Positions 13,411 to 24,696 of a DNA stretch of 64,000 nt are shown in pieces; position 1 is the first letter of the stretch, and every line of letters starts with the position of its first letter. The stretch is from Cryptomeria japonica. Taxonomy: Eukaryota > Streptophyta > Pinopsida > Cupressales > Cupressaceae. The DNA is taken from positions 144,218,897 to 144,282,896 of the forward strand of contig NC_081407.1 of the NCBI RefSeq assembly GCF_030272615.1. The letters are read 5' to 3'. The position numbers and the translations under genes were made by a program. A model generated the notes under the pieces. The model saw nothing but the letters and a program-made list of their open reading frames with translations, was not told the DNA's origin and did no database searches.

Positions 13411-13752
13411 ACCATGATTTCACTACTTTTCTTCTTGATCAACTGGGCAGCGCTGGTCCATGGAACATATCTCTGATCGGTTCTCACTGATGGACCAAGG
13501 GTGTCATAAAATGACAACATTTTTGGCGATTTTTGCGGGATGCTTGCCTCCTAAGCATGAAGTCCAGAAGCCTTAAGCATCCATTGGGCACTGAGTCATG
13601 GAAGACCCAAACATGTGTGTGCCATCACTTGGAGGAAAACTGAAAACTAGAGCCCATGCTCTCTTGAGGAGAATGCGGCATGTGCACAAGCACTTATGAA
13701 AGCAAAACAACTTCTAGTCTAATATTTACATAGCTTTATATGAAAAGGAAAA

Positions 13753-15495
13753 TCAAACAAAGTCATTGACAGGCTTATCAAAATAGCTGCCTTTCCTAAC
13801 CAGCTTCTGATGCTCTTCATGTTTGTGGACAACCAGCCAGAAAAAGAAAAAAGATAGGCACCCATCAAGCTGTTGGAATGCCTCCCAAAGCTTGAGAGCA
13901 ATGAAGTTTAGCCATGTTTGAATGTTGTCCTCCTCAGGTGGATGGGTGAAAAGAACTTGCTCTCCTTGATGCTCAACTTCATGTTTAGAGGTAAGCATGA
14001 CATGGGACGACCTACAGAACTCAATTCGTGCGAGATGCCTGATTGGACACCCTCTTGATAATTCTAGGATCGAGCAAAAAACATTGATCTCGCTATCTCG
14101 CTCAACTGCCTTGATATCTTGCTGGCTGGCAAGGGAGGGTATTGATGACTCAGCTAATGAAGCGTGAATCCCCTGCTGTTGTTCACAACACTCCTCCAGT
14201 TGAGGAGATGATGATTGGATGTAGATGGATGAGCAAAAAATTTCCAACTCATCCCAAAATTGATCTTCATCAATCTCCTCCATGCTTCGCTCCGTGCTAG
14301 GAAGTGCCCCCATATCACAACAATCATGATGACTATTGGGAGAAGTATGAAACTCCTCCCTTTGGAACCTAGGTTCTATTGTGATGTTATGCATAGGTTG
14401 AGAGACACCCCTAGGCATGTCAACCGCCTCATCCTCGAGGGAAAAAATGTGTTCATGTTTTGCCACTTCCAGTTCAGTCTCATGCTCATGTTGCAGCTTC
14501 CCCTCATCCTTGACTTCCATCTGCTAATGATTTGAGACCTTATCAACCGTGGGCATGTCCTCCTCCTCATTCTTAAGGAGGAAAGGAAGCTCATCAAATA
14601 AGAGGAATGAATCCTCTTCCTTTTTGTCATTGTTTGCTTGGATAGAGGTTTCCTGAGAGTGATTACCTTCAATCACCTCGTGCAACAAGCCTGACAATGC
14701 ACCCTCATGAGCGTGTGAAAGCTCACAAATGGTAGGTTGCAACTCTCCCTTCCCTTGCTCACTAGCACAATCAGTTCTCCATATGACAGGTCCGCCCTTG
14801 AAGAGTTAAATAGTATGAGGACAAGAGGGCTAAGTGGGTGAAAAATTTTGCAAGAGAAGCTGAGGCATTTGAATTTCTCCCATAGGAGAAGACCCCTGAG
14901 GCGGGTGCCTCTATGAGATAGTGGATTGGGATCCTCCAAATTTTGGGATGTTGAATCTTGGAGGTTCAATCAAAGGCTTGGAGGGTGCCCCTTGTCTGAA
15001 ACTTGGAATTTCAAATTTGGGCACCTTAGGAGCAGACCCCTCCTTCATGAGCCGCATCTCTATGGCTGCTAGTTGCTTAATTTCCTCCTTCCTAGCAAAG
15101 GCAAGTTGCCTTGGAAGGAACTCCTCATGTTGTCTTTGGGCTCTCAATTGTTGTTGCTGAAGCTAAGCCTGATAAGCAAGCTGATCTTGTTGCAAATCCC
15201 ACTCCTGTTGCCTCTTCAACTCCTCCAGCTACTTGGTGAAATCAAGCAACACACTTTTGATTTTTGTAATTTGCATTTTTTCATCATCTTGGGGCTGGTT
15301 GGGCTGCCAAGAAGTCTGAGCAGGGATGGGTGGGTGGCAAGCATTAGGAAAGTACCCACCTGTTGTTGAAGTGAAGTTGATTGAGTTGAAACTAGGAGCA
15401 GTCCTAGTTCGGTCCTGCTAGTAAGGAGGGGAAAAATGGTTGGGATTCTCATAATATGGGGGTGAATAGAAGTTACACCCATGATATGAACTCAT
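13753..15495 (-). pseudogene. F2 internal ORF, decayed, function unknown (gag position)
   Basis: One minus-strand frame of about 580 codons runs from ATG at 15495 to the stop at 13753. It is broken by several in-frame TAG stops, among them ones following the PPY, DFTK and LAYQA residues and one before QMEVKDEG. The first third is proline/asparagine-rich, then comes a glutamine-rich helix (LQQQQLRAQRQHEEFLPRQ), a proline-punctuated stretch (PKVPKFEIPSF), and an acidic C-terminal half. It sits where gag would, but I see no gag core or zinc knuckle, so I do not name it. The lack of pol makes F2 non-autonomous. A hydrophobic run of phenylalanines (SFFFFWLVV) lies near the end. Confidence 0.5.
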
Positions 15496-15689
15496 TTTAA
15501 AGCATTTGAAGGAGATGGAGCTTGTTTAACAAAATGCTTAAAATAGCATACGGACCCTCTCAACCAGAGATTGATAACATACCACAGATCCACCCAATGT
15601 TTGCAGAGTCGCCAGGTGCTTGAAAGATGTTGCCTCCAAAGGCTTGATGAACTGAAGAACACACCGAACCTTCAGTTGGCTTTGGCTTA

Positions 15690-15830
15690 GGACTGCATGA
15701 CTTCGGAACCTGGGGGTTACGGACCTCCGAAGTAGTGGACCTAGGAACTGCAGAACCTGGGGGTTCCAAGGTAAGCAGAGTTACGATGACTTGGGAACCT
15801 GAGGGTTCCGGGGTCCCAGAGTTATGAACC
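15690..15830 (-). repeat. Three hairpin units in the F2 leader
   Basis: Three units of the GGAACC...GGTTCC hairpin seen in F2 U3 lie between the primer-binding-like site and the ORF start, in the 5' leader of the element's RNA. The spacing is about 45-60 bases. The same module being in U3 and in the leader is unusual. Confidence 0.6.
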
Positions 15831-15946
15831 TTGCATGAGCACGAACTGGTCCTTGAGCAGATTCGCAAGGTGCATGAGAGATGACTGCCTAAAAAAGCCA
15901 AGACACTAAGAATAGCACTAAATCCTTAGCATGTGAATTGAATAAA

Positions 15947-15963
15947 TCCCACCGAGCGTGCCA
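15947..15963 (-). promoter_or_regulatory. Primer-binding-site candidate of F2
   Basis: Minus-strand TGGCACGCTCGGTGGGA starts six bases inside the interior beside the LTR end at 15969. The position, the TGG start and the resemblance to plant LTR-element primer sites of the TGGCACGC..GGTGGGA form support minus orientation. The tRNA cannot be named from here. Confidence 0.6.
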
Positions 15964-16629
15964 AAAACTGTTATCACAAAAGCTTGCACCCTTGCTGAGC
16001 TATCAACTCAGCAACCTTGTGAAACATGGAAACAAACCCGAAGTGTGGGACCTTGGGCAAGGGGGTTGAATCTTCGGAGAAGGTCGGCTTCCTTCTCTAT
16101 CTAGGTGCAGGTGTTGAACCAACTCAACACTTCAAAGCTAATTCCTAAGCCTACCCTAACAACTTGCAGAGCAAAAGAGAAAAGAGAAATCGCTTGAAAC
16201 AAGGGAGGTGATGCACCAAGAAGAGATAGTTCCTCTCCCTACCTAAATGACACAAGTAATTAATTGAAACACCCTGAAGATGCACAACTTTCAGTTATAT
16301 GAGTAACCCCAATGCATAGATGAAGGTTAGAATCCACTGAATGCCAAGAGGGGAGAAGGATTCCCACAAGTCACACTCAGAAAACCAGTTAACACAGCAT
16401 ATATGAAGAGAAAGGGCCACAACATGCACCTATGATGAAGGTAAGAAAGCATACACAACGTACATAGGTTGAAAGAAGGCAAGAATAATGTTCTTCAATT
16501 AATCATAAGGCCAAACGCCAATCTTACAGTTGCAGAAATGCAAAGATTACAAGTCTTCAAGAGAAGAGGAGAGCATAAGAAAACTCCAGGCAGCAGGGAG
16601 AGAACCCTTTACAATGAGGCTTAACAGCC

Positions 16630-16637
16630 TTATATAG
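16630..16637 (-). promoter_or_regulatory. TATA box of F2 right (5') LTR
   Basis: CTATATAA on the minus strand, identical to 12250-12257. As part of the 5' LTR it would drive F2 RNA toward 15969 and the interior. Its upstream U3 has been displaced by the F1 insertion. Confidence 0.55.
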
Positions 16638-17168
16638 AAAAATGGGTTACAATGGTGATCATGACCCCTGCATGTCAGTCTGGAAGTGCAAGGAAGTGCA
16701 TGCACTTGACCTGTACATGTAAGCAACCTAGCCATACCTCCAAAAGCAATTCTGAGGAAGATAGATTGATGACCTTCCAAAGTCAGACATGACACAAGTC
16801 ACCCAGCATGGCCCCGTACCTCCCTTGATGGAAATCCTGCCACAAACATTAAATGCACCCCTGTGGCTCCACAAAAAAAGTTAATAAGTCACCAAAACTG
16901 TCGGAGCATTTAAAGCCTTGAGTGTCGATCACGCCATCCAGAAGCATTGCAAGTCGGAAGTAGGCTTGGAAGACTTCGGAGACCGAACTCTCGAAGTGAG
17001 GAAGACAAGGGAAGAAGCAAGGAACTTCGGAACCTCGGAACCTCGAGGTTCCGAAGTTTCGGGATAGGAGAAAGGAGGGCTAGGAGAAGGAACTTCGGAA
17101 CCTCGGGGTTCCGGCGTTCCGGAGGAACTAGGGGGAGAAGGCAAAAGGAGAAGGAACTTCGGAACCTC

Positions 17169-17173
17169 GGGGT
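17169..17173. repeat. Left target-site duplication of F1 (GGGGT)
   Basis: GGGGT immediately before TGTTGGTGTC at 17174; repeated exactly at 47341-47345 after CACAACA. The site is inside an F2 hairpin unit (CGGGGTTCC). Confidence 0.9.
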
Positions 17174-17900
17174 TGTTGGTGTCTGTTTTATCATCTACCA
17201 AACATTAGGATAGGATACCCGAAGGTATTCTATCCTCTCCTGAAAAATCACTACTGATTCCAAGGTCTATATGTGCGAACAAGCGACTTTAGTGGAATAG
17301 CTTCTTGGGTACTGTATGCTGAAATTTTCAAGGGGGTCTTACGTTTGACAAGTATTTTGAACTGCTGGACTTAGATGGATTTAGCAATTTAGGCTCTTCT
17401 TTTTGGAGGGGATTTTCTGAGATTTAGACCTTCAAAAGAAAGGAAAAAGAGATAGGGTTCAGGAAGGCTAATCTAATCCTACGAATTCGGGAGACAGTAT
17501 CAACTGGGTGCTCTCGAAGAACCAAACCTTGCTTCGCCACACTAGGGACAACTACACAAGGCCGGTGCAATCTTCAATGGGTTGTGCTTATGATCGAGAT
17601 GTTGGGATGCACAGGGGGTGGGCTCAGACTAACTTTGCACGATGAGACGGAAATAATCCATACACCAAAAGTATGAGCGGAGATACACCATCAATTGACA
17701 CTTATCAAATCCTTCATTCAAATTAACAAAAATGAAAGCAAATCTAAGTTAATTCTAACTAAATGTTGAGGAAATTGAAACCATGCAAATCATTCAAATA
17801 ATAGAGATTACAAAGCAGCGCACATGCAATATATTATCTGGAAATGACCTTAAGCAACAATACATCAAAAACCTCACGCTTTTCAAATGAGAGGAGGCAA

Positions 17901-17991
17901 CCTTATATAGTTTCTCAAAAATAAATGAATGGCCGAGATCAAACAGCGATCAAGGGCCAAGATTGAAAGTCCTAAACCCTAATTAGGGTTT
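17901..17991 (-). promoter_or_regulatory. F1 3' LTR core promoter: inverted telobox palindrome plus TATA box
   Basis: The palindrome AAACCCTAATTAGGGTTT is at 17974-17991 and CTATATAAGG at 17901-17910, 64 bases apart. Minus sense. A transcript start shortly after would give R-U5 of about 0.7 kb. The 5' LTR partner has a mutated TATA. Confidence 0.65.
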
Positions 17992-20900
17992 CCCGAAATA
18001 CTATTAGTTCAAGCAAATGAAAGAGTGACAAGTGGCGCAGCTGCTAATTCTACTGAGGTGAGTGGCCACTTTCCTCTTTCAGAGATTCAACGTATCTGGA
18101 CACCACGAGCTTGACCTCCTCCATGGTGACACTTGGCAAACCGCCAATTTGGAAGTCGATGAGATCCACATCGTCGGCGCATGTGGCAAGGATGCCTTCC
18201 CACTCCACTGGTTGGGTGAGGAAGTTGTCATTGATGGAGAGGAAGTTTGCAATCTTCGAAAGATCGCCTTTGTTAATCATCCCTGAATCTCGAAAGAAGC
18301 TTGCCTGAATCTTGGCTCTCAGGTTCTCTACTTGTAAATGCTTCTCCCTTAGGCTTTCCTTCTTCCAGATCTCTGACGCCACATGGAATACCTTGCCCAG
18401 GATCTCTCTAACCCTTGCCTCTGTCTCAAAAGACTTGGTCTCGGATTTCTTCAGAACCTCAATCCGAGTGACCAAAGCATAGTACCACGTGCCGAAGTTG
18501 TACCTGTCTCCTGTCTGTATGATGCTTGCATCCACTAAGCTCTGCTTTGACATGCCTCGGATAACCTTCAAGTGAGGGAGTATTTCACTCTGAATTTCAT
18601 CCACTTCTTCCCAATTGGATGCTAGATCATGGATACGATCAATCAACAAAGAAGTTGCCTCATGTGCTGATACTAAGTTTTCTACCAGGGTGTCAGCACG
18701 TATCACAACGCCTGAAATCCACTCCTTTTCTTGAGTGTATGATCCCTTCATATCATCATAGTCCTTCATTGATCCCTGCTGAAGAGGCTGTGGTGGAGTA
18801 GCCAGGACTTCATGATTGAGCGGGCTGGTAAGATGGAGAACATACTTCTTCCACTGCTGGTTCTCTTCTTCCACTTTCTTCCTCTTTTCTTTTTCATGAG
18901 CCAGCCTCGTCTTTAGACCGTTGCAGGAGTCATCAAAATATTGGACCTCTTGGTCCTAGGTAGGCTTACCCATCTCTAAGGTGGTAATCTTGTAATCATC
19001 TGCGGTGACATTGTCCCTAGTCTTCCCTTCTTTGGGCACTGCTATCTGGACTGTCCTGAATCCGGCACTGTCTCTTTGAATCAGGGAAAACTTCCTGGCT
19101 GGTTTGGGCGGTTTAGCTATAGCGGGTTCATTCACCTTCTCCAGGAATGCTGCGGTAACCTCCTTGGTTGAGTGGGCATCCTTGGGAACCTTGGCCTTTA
19201 TCCGTGCTCTCAGCCAATCAGGAATGGTTGATTGTTCTACAGTGTTCCGATCAAACTCATCATCTGCTTCTCCTGGGTTCGCTAGTATGCCATCCAAGAA
19301 GATTGTAGGGGCTTCATTATGCCCCCTGTCTGGAGTTCGGAAGACCTTCTCCACCACTTCCTCAACTAGCTGGGAAAGCACTCTTACTTCATCATGAATC
19401 ACATAGATGTTCATCTCTTGCTCCCCAATTGTACTCTGATCAGGCGCAATGGAAGCAGCACTTAGGATGGAGCGACTTTCGCTGGATTCTCTTCTCTCAC
19501 CTACAACCCTCTTCCCTGTGACTTTTGTGGAGCTTCCACCCAACTCCTTTCTCTTTCGAGATCCAACACTTTCTGGATTCCGAGCATCACCGGTGGAGGT
19601 ACAAGGATGGACGGACAAAGTATCATCTACTCCCATTAATTCATAAGTTAAAACCACACCTTTGGCCTTCAACTGTTTTGTCTTTTCAGACGCCCACCAC
19701 CTTGAGTACTCAACCACCGACCTCATGAGGTCTACTAGATCTGATTTTTCTCCCTCTGTCCAATCTATCAAGACTAAGGGTTCATTCTTCATCTTCTCAA
19801 AACCGAGCTGCTGAAGTTCTAGGATTTCTTCTACCTGATCGGCAACTTTGAATACTTTCGTTGCTCTCACCATACTCAAAGGAATTCTTGACCAGAACCT
19901 CTTCCGAATCTCGAAACTATCAACTGCATTAGCCCAGTAGTCTTCTAGATCCAGTCTGTGCTCAAACGTTGTCCCTTCGATCTTCTTTATCCTATGGAAT
20001 GGATCGAAATCTTTTCTTTCCTTGTAATGGTAGAAGGGATACCAGGCCAGTTCTTTCTCAGCGGTAGCTGCAGCCTGTGATGATGGGCATGTTTACAGCC
20101 CATTACCAATTGTAAGTGAGGATGTCCCTGCCTTCTTCTGCTTGTCCCTTTGAATCACTATATACTCTCCAATTGTCTCACAACCTCAAGCAACACCACT
20201 CGGTTGGTAGGGTAAGCTGGAAGCTTGTATGGGGGCCCAGAGAATCCTTGAATTTGGAGGTAAGTGAACTTTGGATACTGGATGTACCAACACCCGAACC
20301 GACCGATGAAGTCCATAGACTCTTGAGAGAGCCTCTGGTGCAGCCCACCTTGAAGGGTCCGGGTAATGTGCATCAGGAAGGTATCATTCAGCCTTTTGAA
20401 ATGGAACTTCTCCTCCATATGGAGCTGGGGATAGCAATCATATACCGGAAATTGGTTCTCCTTGTTCCCAACTTCTCCTCTACAAGTGAGACCTCTGTAC
20501 CTGTAGGTCCTAGCTAAAGAATAGAACAAGTAAGAACTCATGAAGAAAGTCCTATTCGCCTCCAGATTCCTTAGCTGGCTGTCTAGGTTGTCGCTGATCA
20601 TATGGGCCCAGTCTATCATTTTTACTCCATTGATTATTTCATTAATGAAATAATACATCTAGGGTTCGAATGGAGCTCCCTGAGGATTTCCTATTATTCT
20701 ATTCCTATTATTCTATTGAGTAAGACAATCATGTCCCCAATGTCCTCCTTGAAGTATGCTCGCACTAGGCTTTTTCTCTGGAGTTTAGAGGCGCCCTTCC
20801 TCGGCTTGTCTAGCCAGGAATGATTAACTATGGCATCATATTCTTCTAGGTGATCATGGTACATACTATCAGCTTCATCCTTGGTCATATATACTGTGTT

Positions 20901-21299
20901 GTGGTACTGTTGTGACGTTTTCACACATCGCCCCATTTAAAATGGGGACCCCCTCTTTTCGCTTTTGTTTTGCCTGTTCTTCTCTCTGCTTTTAGGGTTT
21001 TGAATGAGTGAGTTGTCTGTCTGGGCTAAGGCTAAACCTTAAGGATTTCTTTTAGATATTTTTCAAGCTGAGTCCAGTCAAATTTTGAAAGTTATTAAGC
21101 GTCCTTCCGAGGGTTGATTATTGAAGTAAGATAACTCTGTCAGGAAGTCAGATATGTCTCGGGTTAGGTCTAGTCAGGTTTTTTTGGGGGTAAAATTCAA
21201 ATTTTGTCTAAGTGTTAGCATTTTGAAGATGAAATTGTATATTCTTGCCTAGGTAAATTTTGATCAAATTTCGGAGGCAAGATGATGCTTGAAACAACA

Positions 21300-23240
21300 A
21301 AAGTGCTCCTGTCCCTCTCCAAGGGACCAGGGCGAATTTCATTCTAAGTGCAATTTCTTATTTTGCGAGGGCTTGCTAACTGATTCCTGACCTTGATGAT
21401 GACCTAACTCTGCCTTGTGAAATGATTGGAGACCTAAATTTTGAATATTTTAGCCAGAAAGGACAAAAGTGCTCCCGTCCCTCTCCAAGGGACTAGAGCA
21501 CAAATGTTATTTTATGCATATTTGTCAATGACTTTTCTATTTTGTTTTGTGCAGGGTCTTCTAGAATGATAATTGGACGTGACTCGATACTTTTGAAGAT
21601 TTTGAAGGCATGAAAATGGTGAATTTTGAAGGTTGTAGGAAAAAGTGGTCTCGTCCCTCTCCAAGGGACCAAGGCAAAGTGTTCCCGTCCCTCAATGAAG
21701 GACAAAGGCGAAATGACTTATTGGAGCCATTCCTGACCTTGTTTGGTCAAGTTGAAACATCAAAGGCATGGTGAAGGACGAAATGAACATGATAAAGCAT
21801 CCAGACTTGATTGAAAACAATGAAATGATGAAGTTTTTGCCTAGAAGGTAAAAAGTGCTCCCGTCCCTCACTGAAGGACCAGAGCACCTTTCTTTATATG
21901 CACAATTTTAGACCTCTTTTGGACATTAACTTCTATTCATAGCATGAAGTAAGATGAAATCTTTCCTAACAAAAGAATTTCGAGATGAAAAGTGAGACAA
22001 TTTGGCTTAGAGAGCAAAAAGTGCTCCCGTCCCTCACTGAAGGACCGGAGCACTGAATTTCAAATTCGGACTATCTTTGCAAGGTTAATGTGATTGTATG
22101 ATTTGAAGAGGTTAAGGGAGGCATGTTTTGTCCATTGAATATAATTTAAGCGGTTCACAAAGGAGTAAATCAACCCAAATGACAAAAAGTGCTCCTGTCC
22201 CTCACTGAAGGACCATGCCACTTTTTCAAGTTTCTCCTCTTTGTTTGATATTTTATGGCAAGACTTGACTTGGATGGGAAGGACGAATGATGTTTTATGT
22301 CTTAGACACAATTGAGAGGTTTAAAGAACAAAGAAGTACGCCAAAATGTAAAAAGTGCTCCCGTCCCTCTCCAAGGGACTAGAGCGATTTTCCAAAAAGT
22401 GTGAATTTCCTGCAAGGCCAAGGCAAGTTTGTGATTGAAATGAATGAAAGAGGACATGATTAGCCCATTGAAGATAATTTGGGAAGCTAGCAAAGGACGA
22501 ATAAGCTTGAAGTTGAAAAAGTGCTCCTGTCCCTCACTGAAGGACCAGAGCACTTAACATGTTATCTAGCCTTTTTCACCAATTTTGGACAAATTGAGGC
22601 CAAGGCACAAGTTTGAAAAAGTGTTTAAAATGCCTTGAAGTGGAATTGAGATGCGAGAGTTGCAAATTTTGATGACAACTGGCAAAAGTGCTCCCGTCCC
22701 TCACCAAGGGACCAGGGCGCAATTTCCAAATATGACCATTTACCTTGCATTTTGAAAGGATATTTTTATTATCAAGGTTCAAGATGGAGCGAAATGTGAT
22801 ATTCTACGCCTTGAGGGTAATTTGAAGTTGATATGATCAAGAATTCATGCAATGGACTCAAAAGTGCTCCCGTCCCTCACTGAAGGACCACAACGCTTTT
22901 TATGAAAACAACAAAATCCCTCCGTGATTATGCTAAGACAAAGTTGTGTGAAATAGGAAGGAACTTCTAAAGCATGATGAACAAAGGTTAAACTTCAAAA
23001 AATTGAGAATCCTAGCCCAAAAGTGAAAAAGTGCTCCTGTCCCTCACCCAGGGTCCAGGGCGAAAATGTCCTAAAGGCACCGTCCTCCTAAAAATCAAGT
23101 GAATTAAACTCAAGACTCCAATTAAAATGCCATTTTAAAATGCCTAGATGAAGTTTTGAATGTGAAAATGAGGAATGCAAGGCCTAGATTGAGAAAAGTG
23201 CTCCTATCCCTCTCCAAGGGACCAGAGCGAAGTCATTGGC
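21300..23240 (+). repeat. Hairpin satellite in LTR N, about 168-bp period
   Basis: Thirteen copies of GCTCCCGTCCCTCTCCAAGG continuing GACCAGAGC have their GCTC at about 21304, 21471, 21647, 21680, 21857, 22022, 22191, 22357, 22522, 22690, 22865, 23032 and 23200. Apart from one 33-base doublet the intervals are 165-177. GTCCCT pairs with AGGGAC and GCTC with GAGC around a four-base loop. Loops are either CTCC-like or CACTGA-like. Spacers between hairpins are much less alike than the hairpins. Confidence 0.85.
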
Positions 23241-24606
23241 ATTCATTATTTTTTTGCCATATCCCAACATTACTATCCTCCAAATCGCATGAAATGCCAA
23301 AATCACCAACTTCGAAATATTTGAAAAAATTAATTAAATTGGCATTTAATAAATTAATTTTGAGCCTCAAAAAATCGAATTTCTATTATAAAGGCATTTA
23401 AAATTAATTTTTGTGAAATTAAAATTAAAAGTTGAGCGCACAAGGCATTATTTTGCCTTTATTTGACAAGTCGGCCTACTCCTTTTGAGGTTTTATTTAT
23501 TATTTCACCTTTTATTTGCAAGGTTGGCCTCATGGGTAAGTGGAAGGTGAGCACTCTATATATTGGAGGTGTTGTTTCACAATTCAAATCATTCAATCAT
23601 CCTTTCAAGTGCAAAATTGGAGAGCAATTTGAGGAGCAAAATCCAGAGGAGTGGAGCGAATTTCTACTAAGTGTGGAGGAGCAAATTGGAGAGGTGAATT
23701 TCTTGCTAGATTGGAGGTGAATTTCCAGATTTTGGAGAAGCTAGAGGTGATGGAGTTGATGCTTGTGAAAACTAAAGGAGGCGCATTTTGCTAAAGGGAG
23801 AGCTTTGATCTACATTTTGCCTAGCAAATTCTCCTATTTTTGCATCATTTCTTAGAGTTAATTCTCAAGAGGAGGTATGGCGAAATCATCTTGACACCCT
23901 TATTCAAGGTTTGATTTTTTAGACATTTTTTGGAAAAATCTAAGTATTACATGGTTAATTAGGATATGATAACTCAAGATTTATCATGAAGTTTCCTAAT
24001 TAAAATCTTAAATCTTCCTTTTGAATCCTAATTTCTACACTTCAAGATATATTATTAATTGTGAAATGTTGTGTAGGTATCAAGATGGCGACTCCCAAGC
24101 TCGAAAGATCTACAAGTCGGAAGACTCTCCTCCAAGAAGATGAAGCAAGGACAAGGGCGACCTCCTCCAGCCTAGCATTGACAAGGACGACCTTCTTCAA
24201 TCCAGCATCATCAGGATAAGGGCGACCTCTTCCAATCCAGCATTCCAAGGCGAGGTACATCAATCATCCTGCCAATCAAAGACAAAAGGAGTCAGAGCAA
24301 AGGGTTCGTTGAAGAAGCAAATAGTTTCAGAAGAATTAATTAAAGATAGCTTCTCAACAACATCAAGTTGAATATCTACCAAGTTACAAGTGTCAGACAA
24401 GGTGGCATCCTAGTCATCACTTCTCCAGTCAGTGTGGTCCACCTCAACAATGTCCAGATTCAATGTACCCAACTCATGGGAGGTGGCACAAACTTCTATG
24501 TACCTACCCCGGCTATCCATTGGTCGATTTTTCCAGAGATGACATGTGTCCAAGCAATACAATTATTTCATTGGTCGAGCATTAAATGTTATGTAATGGT
24601 TGTAAC

Positions 24607-24696
24607 AAACCCTAATTAGGGTTTTTATTGTAAAATCTTGGCCATTGATCTCGAATTGATCTTAGCCATCGAATTGTATTCAGGGCACTATATAAG
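24607..24696 (+). promoter_or_regulatory. LTR N core promoter: inverted telobox palindrome plus TATA box
   Basis: AAACCCTAATTAGGGTTT at 24607-24624 and ACTATATAAG at 24687-24696. GGGC and GCCC bases flank the TATA (CAGGGCACTATATAAGCCCTGG), giving a small dyad that LTR E shares. Plus sense, toward 25573. Confidence 0.65.

Larger units (their letters stand above)
7625..13519 (-). repeat. F2 3' LTR (left copy), split by solo LTR E
   Basis: The LTR runs 7625-7740 and 11700-13519, with solo LTR E between. In the element's sense (minus), U3 starts at 13519 with TGTTGTCATTTTATGACA, whose TGTCAT and ATGACA halves form a terminal hairpin. U3 then carries a hairpin array (about 12590-13410) and a TATA box (12250-12257), and the LTR ends at 7625. 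The partner is 15969-17173 plus 47341-48058. Confidence 0.85.
15969..17173 (-). repeat. F2 5' LTR, left-hand part (R-U5 and part of U3)
   Basis: Homologous to 7625-7740 joined to 11700-12690, with about 2% difference. It includes a TATA box at 16630-16637 and the first hairpin units from about 16960. It is cut at 17173 by F1; the remainder is 47341-48058. Confidence 0.85.

Noticed and set aside
13073-13423. Proline/serine-rich protein on the minus strand (also 47547-47962, 16910-17201)
   Set aside because: Open frames across the F2 hairpin array; several frames are open at once because the repeat lacks stops.
19104-19728. Plus-strand ORFs opposite the U3 gene (also 42631-43264, 20116-20517, 52014-52424)
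   Set aside because: Shadows of the minus-strand gene; they lack the collinear conservation with copy D.
21300-23240. CRISPR-like array of regularly spaced short repeats
   Set aside because: The host is a plant, the spacers are themselves homologous tandem DNA, and the array lies in an LTR. It is a satellite, not a CRISPR locus.
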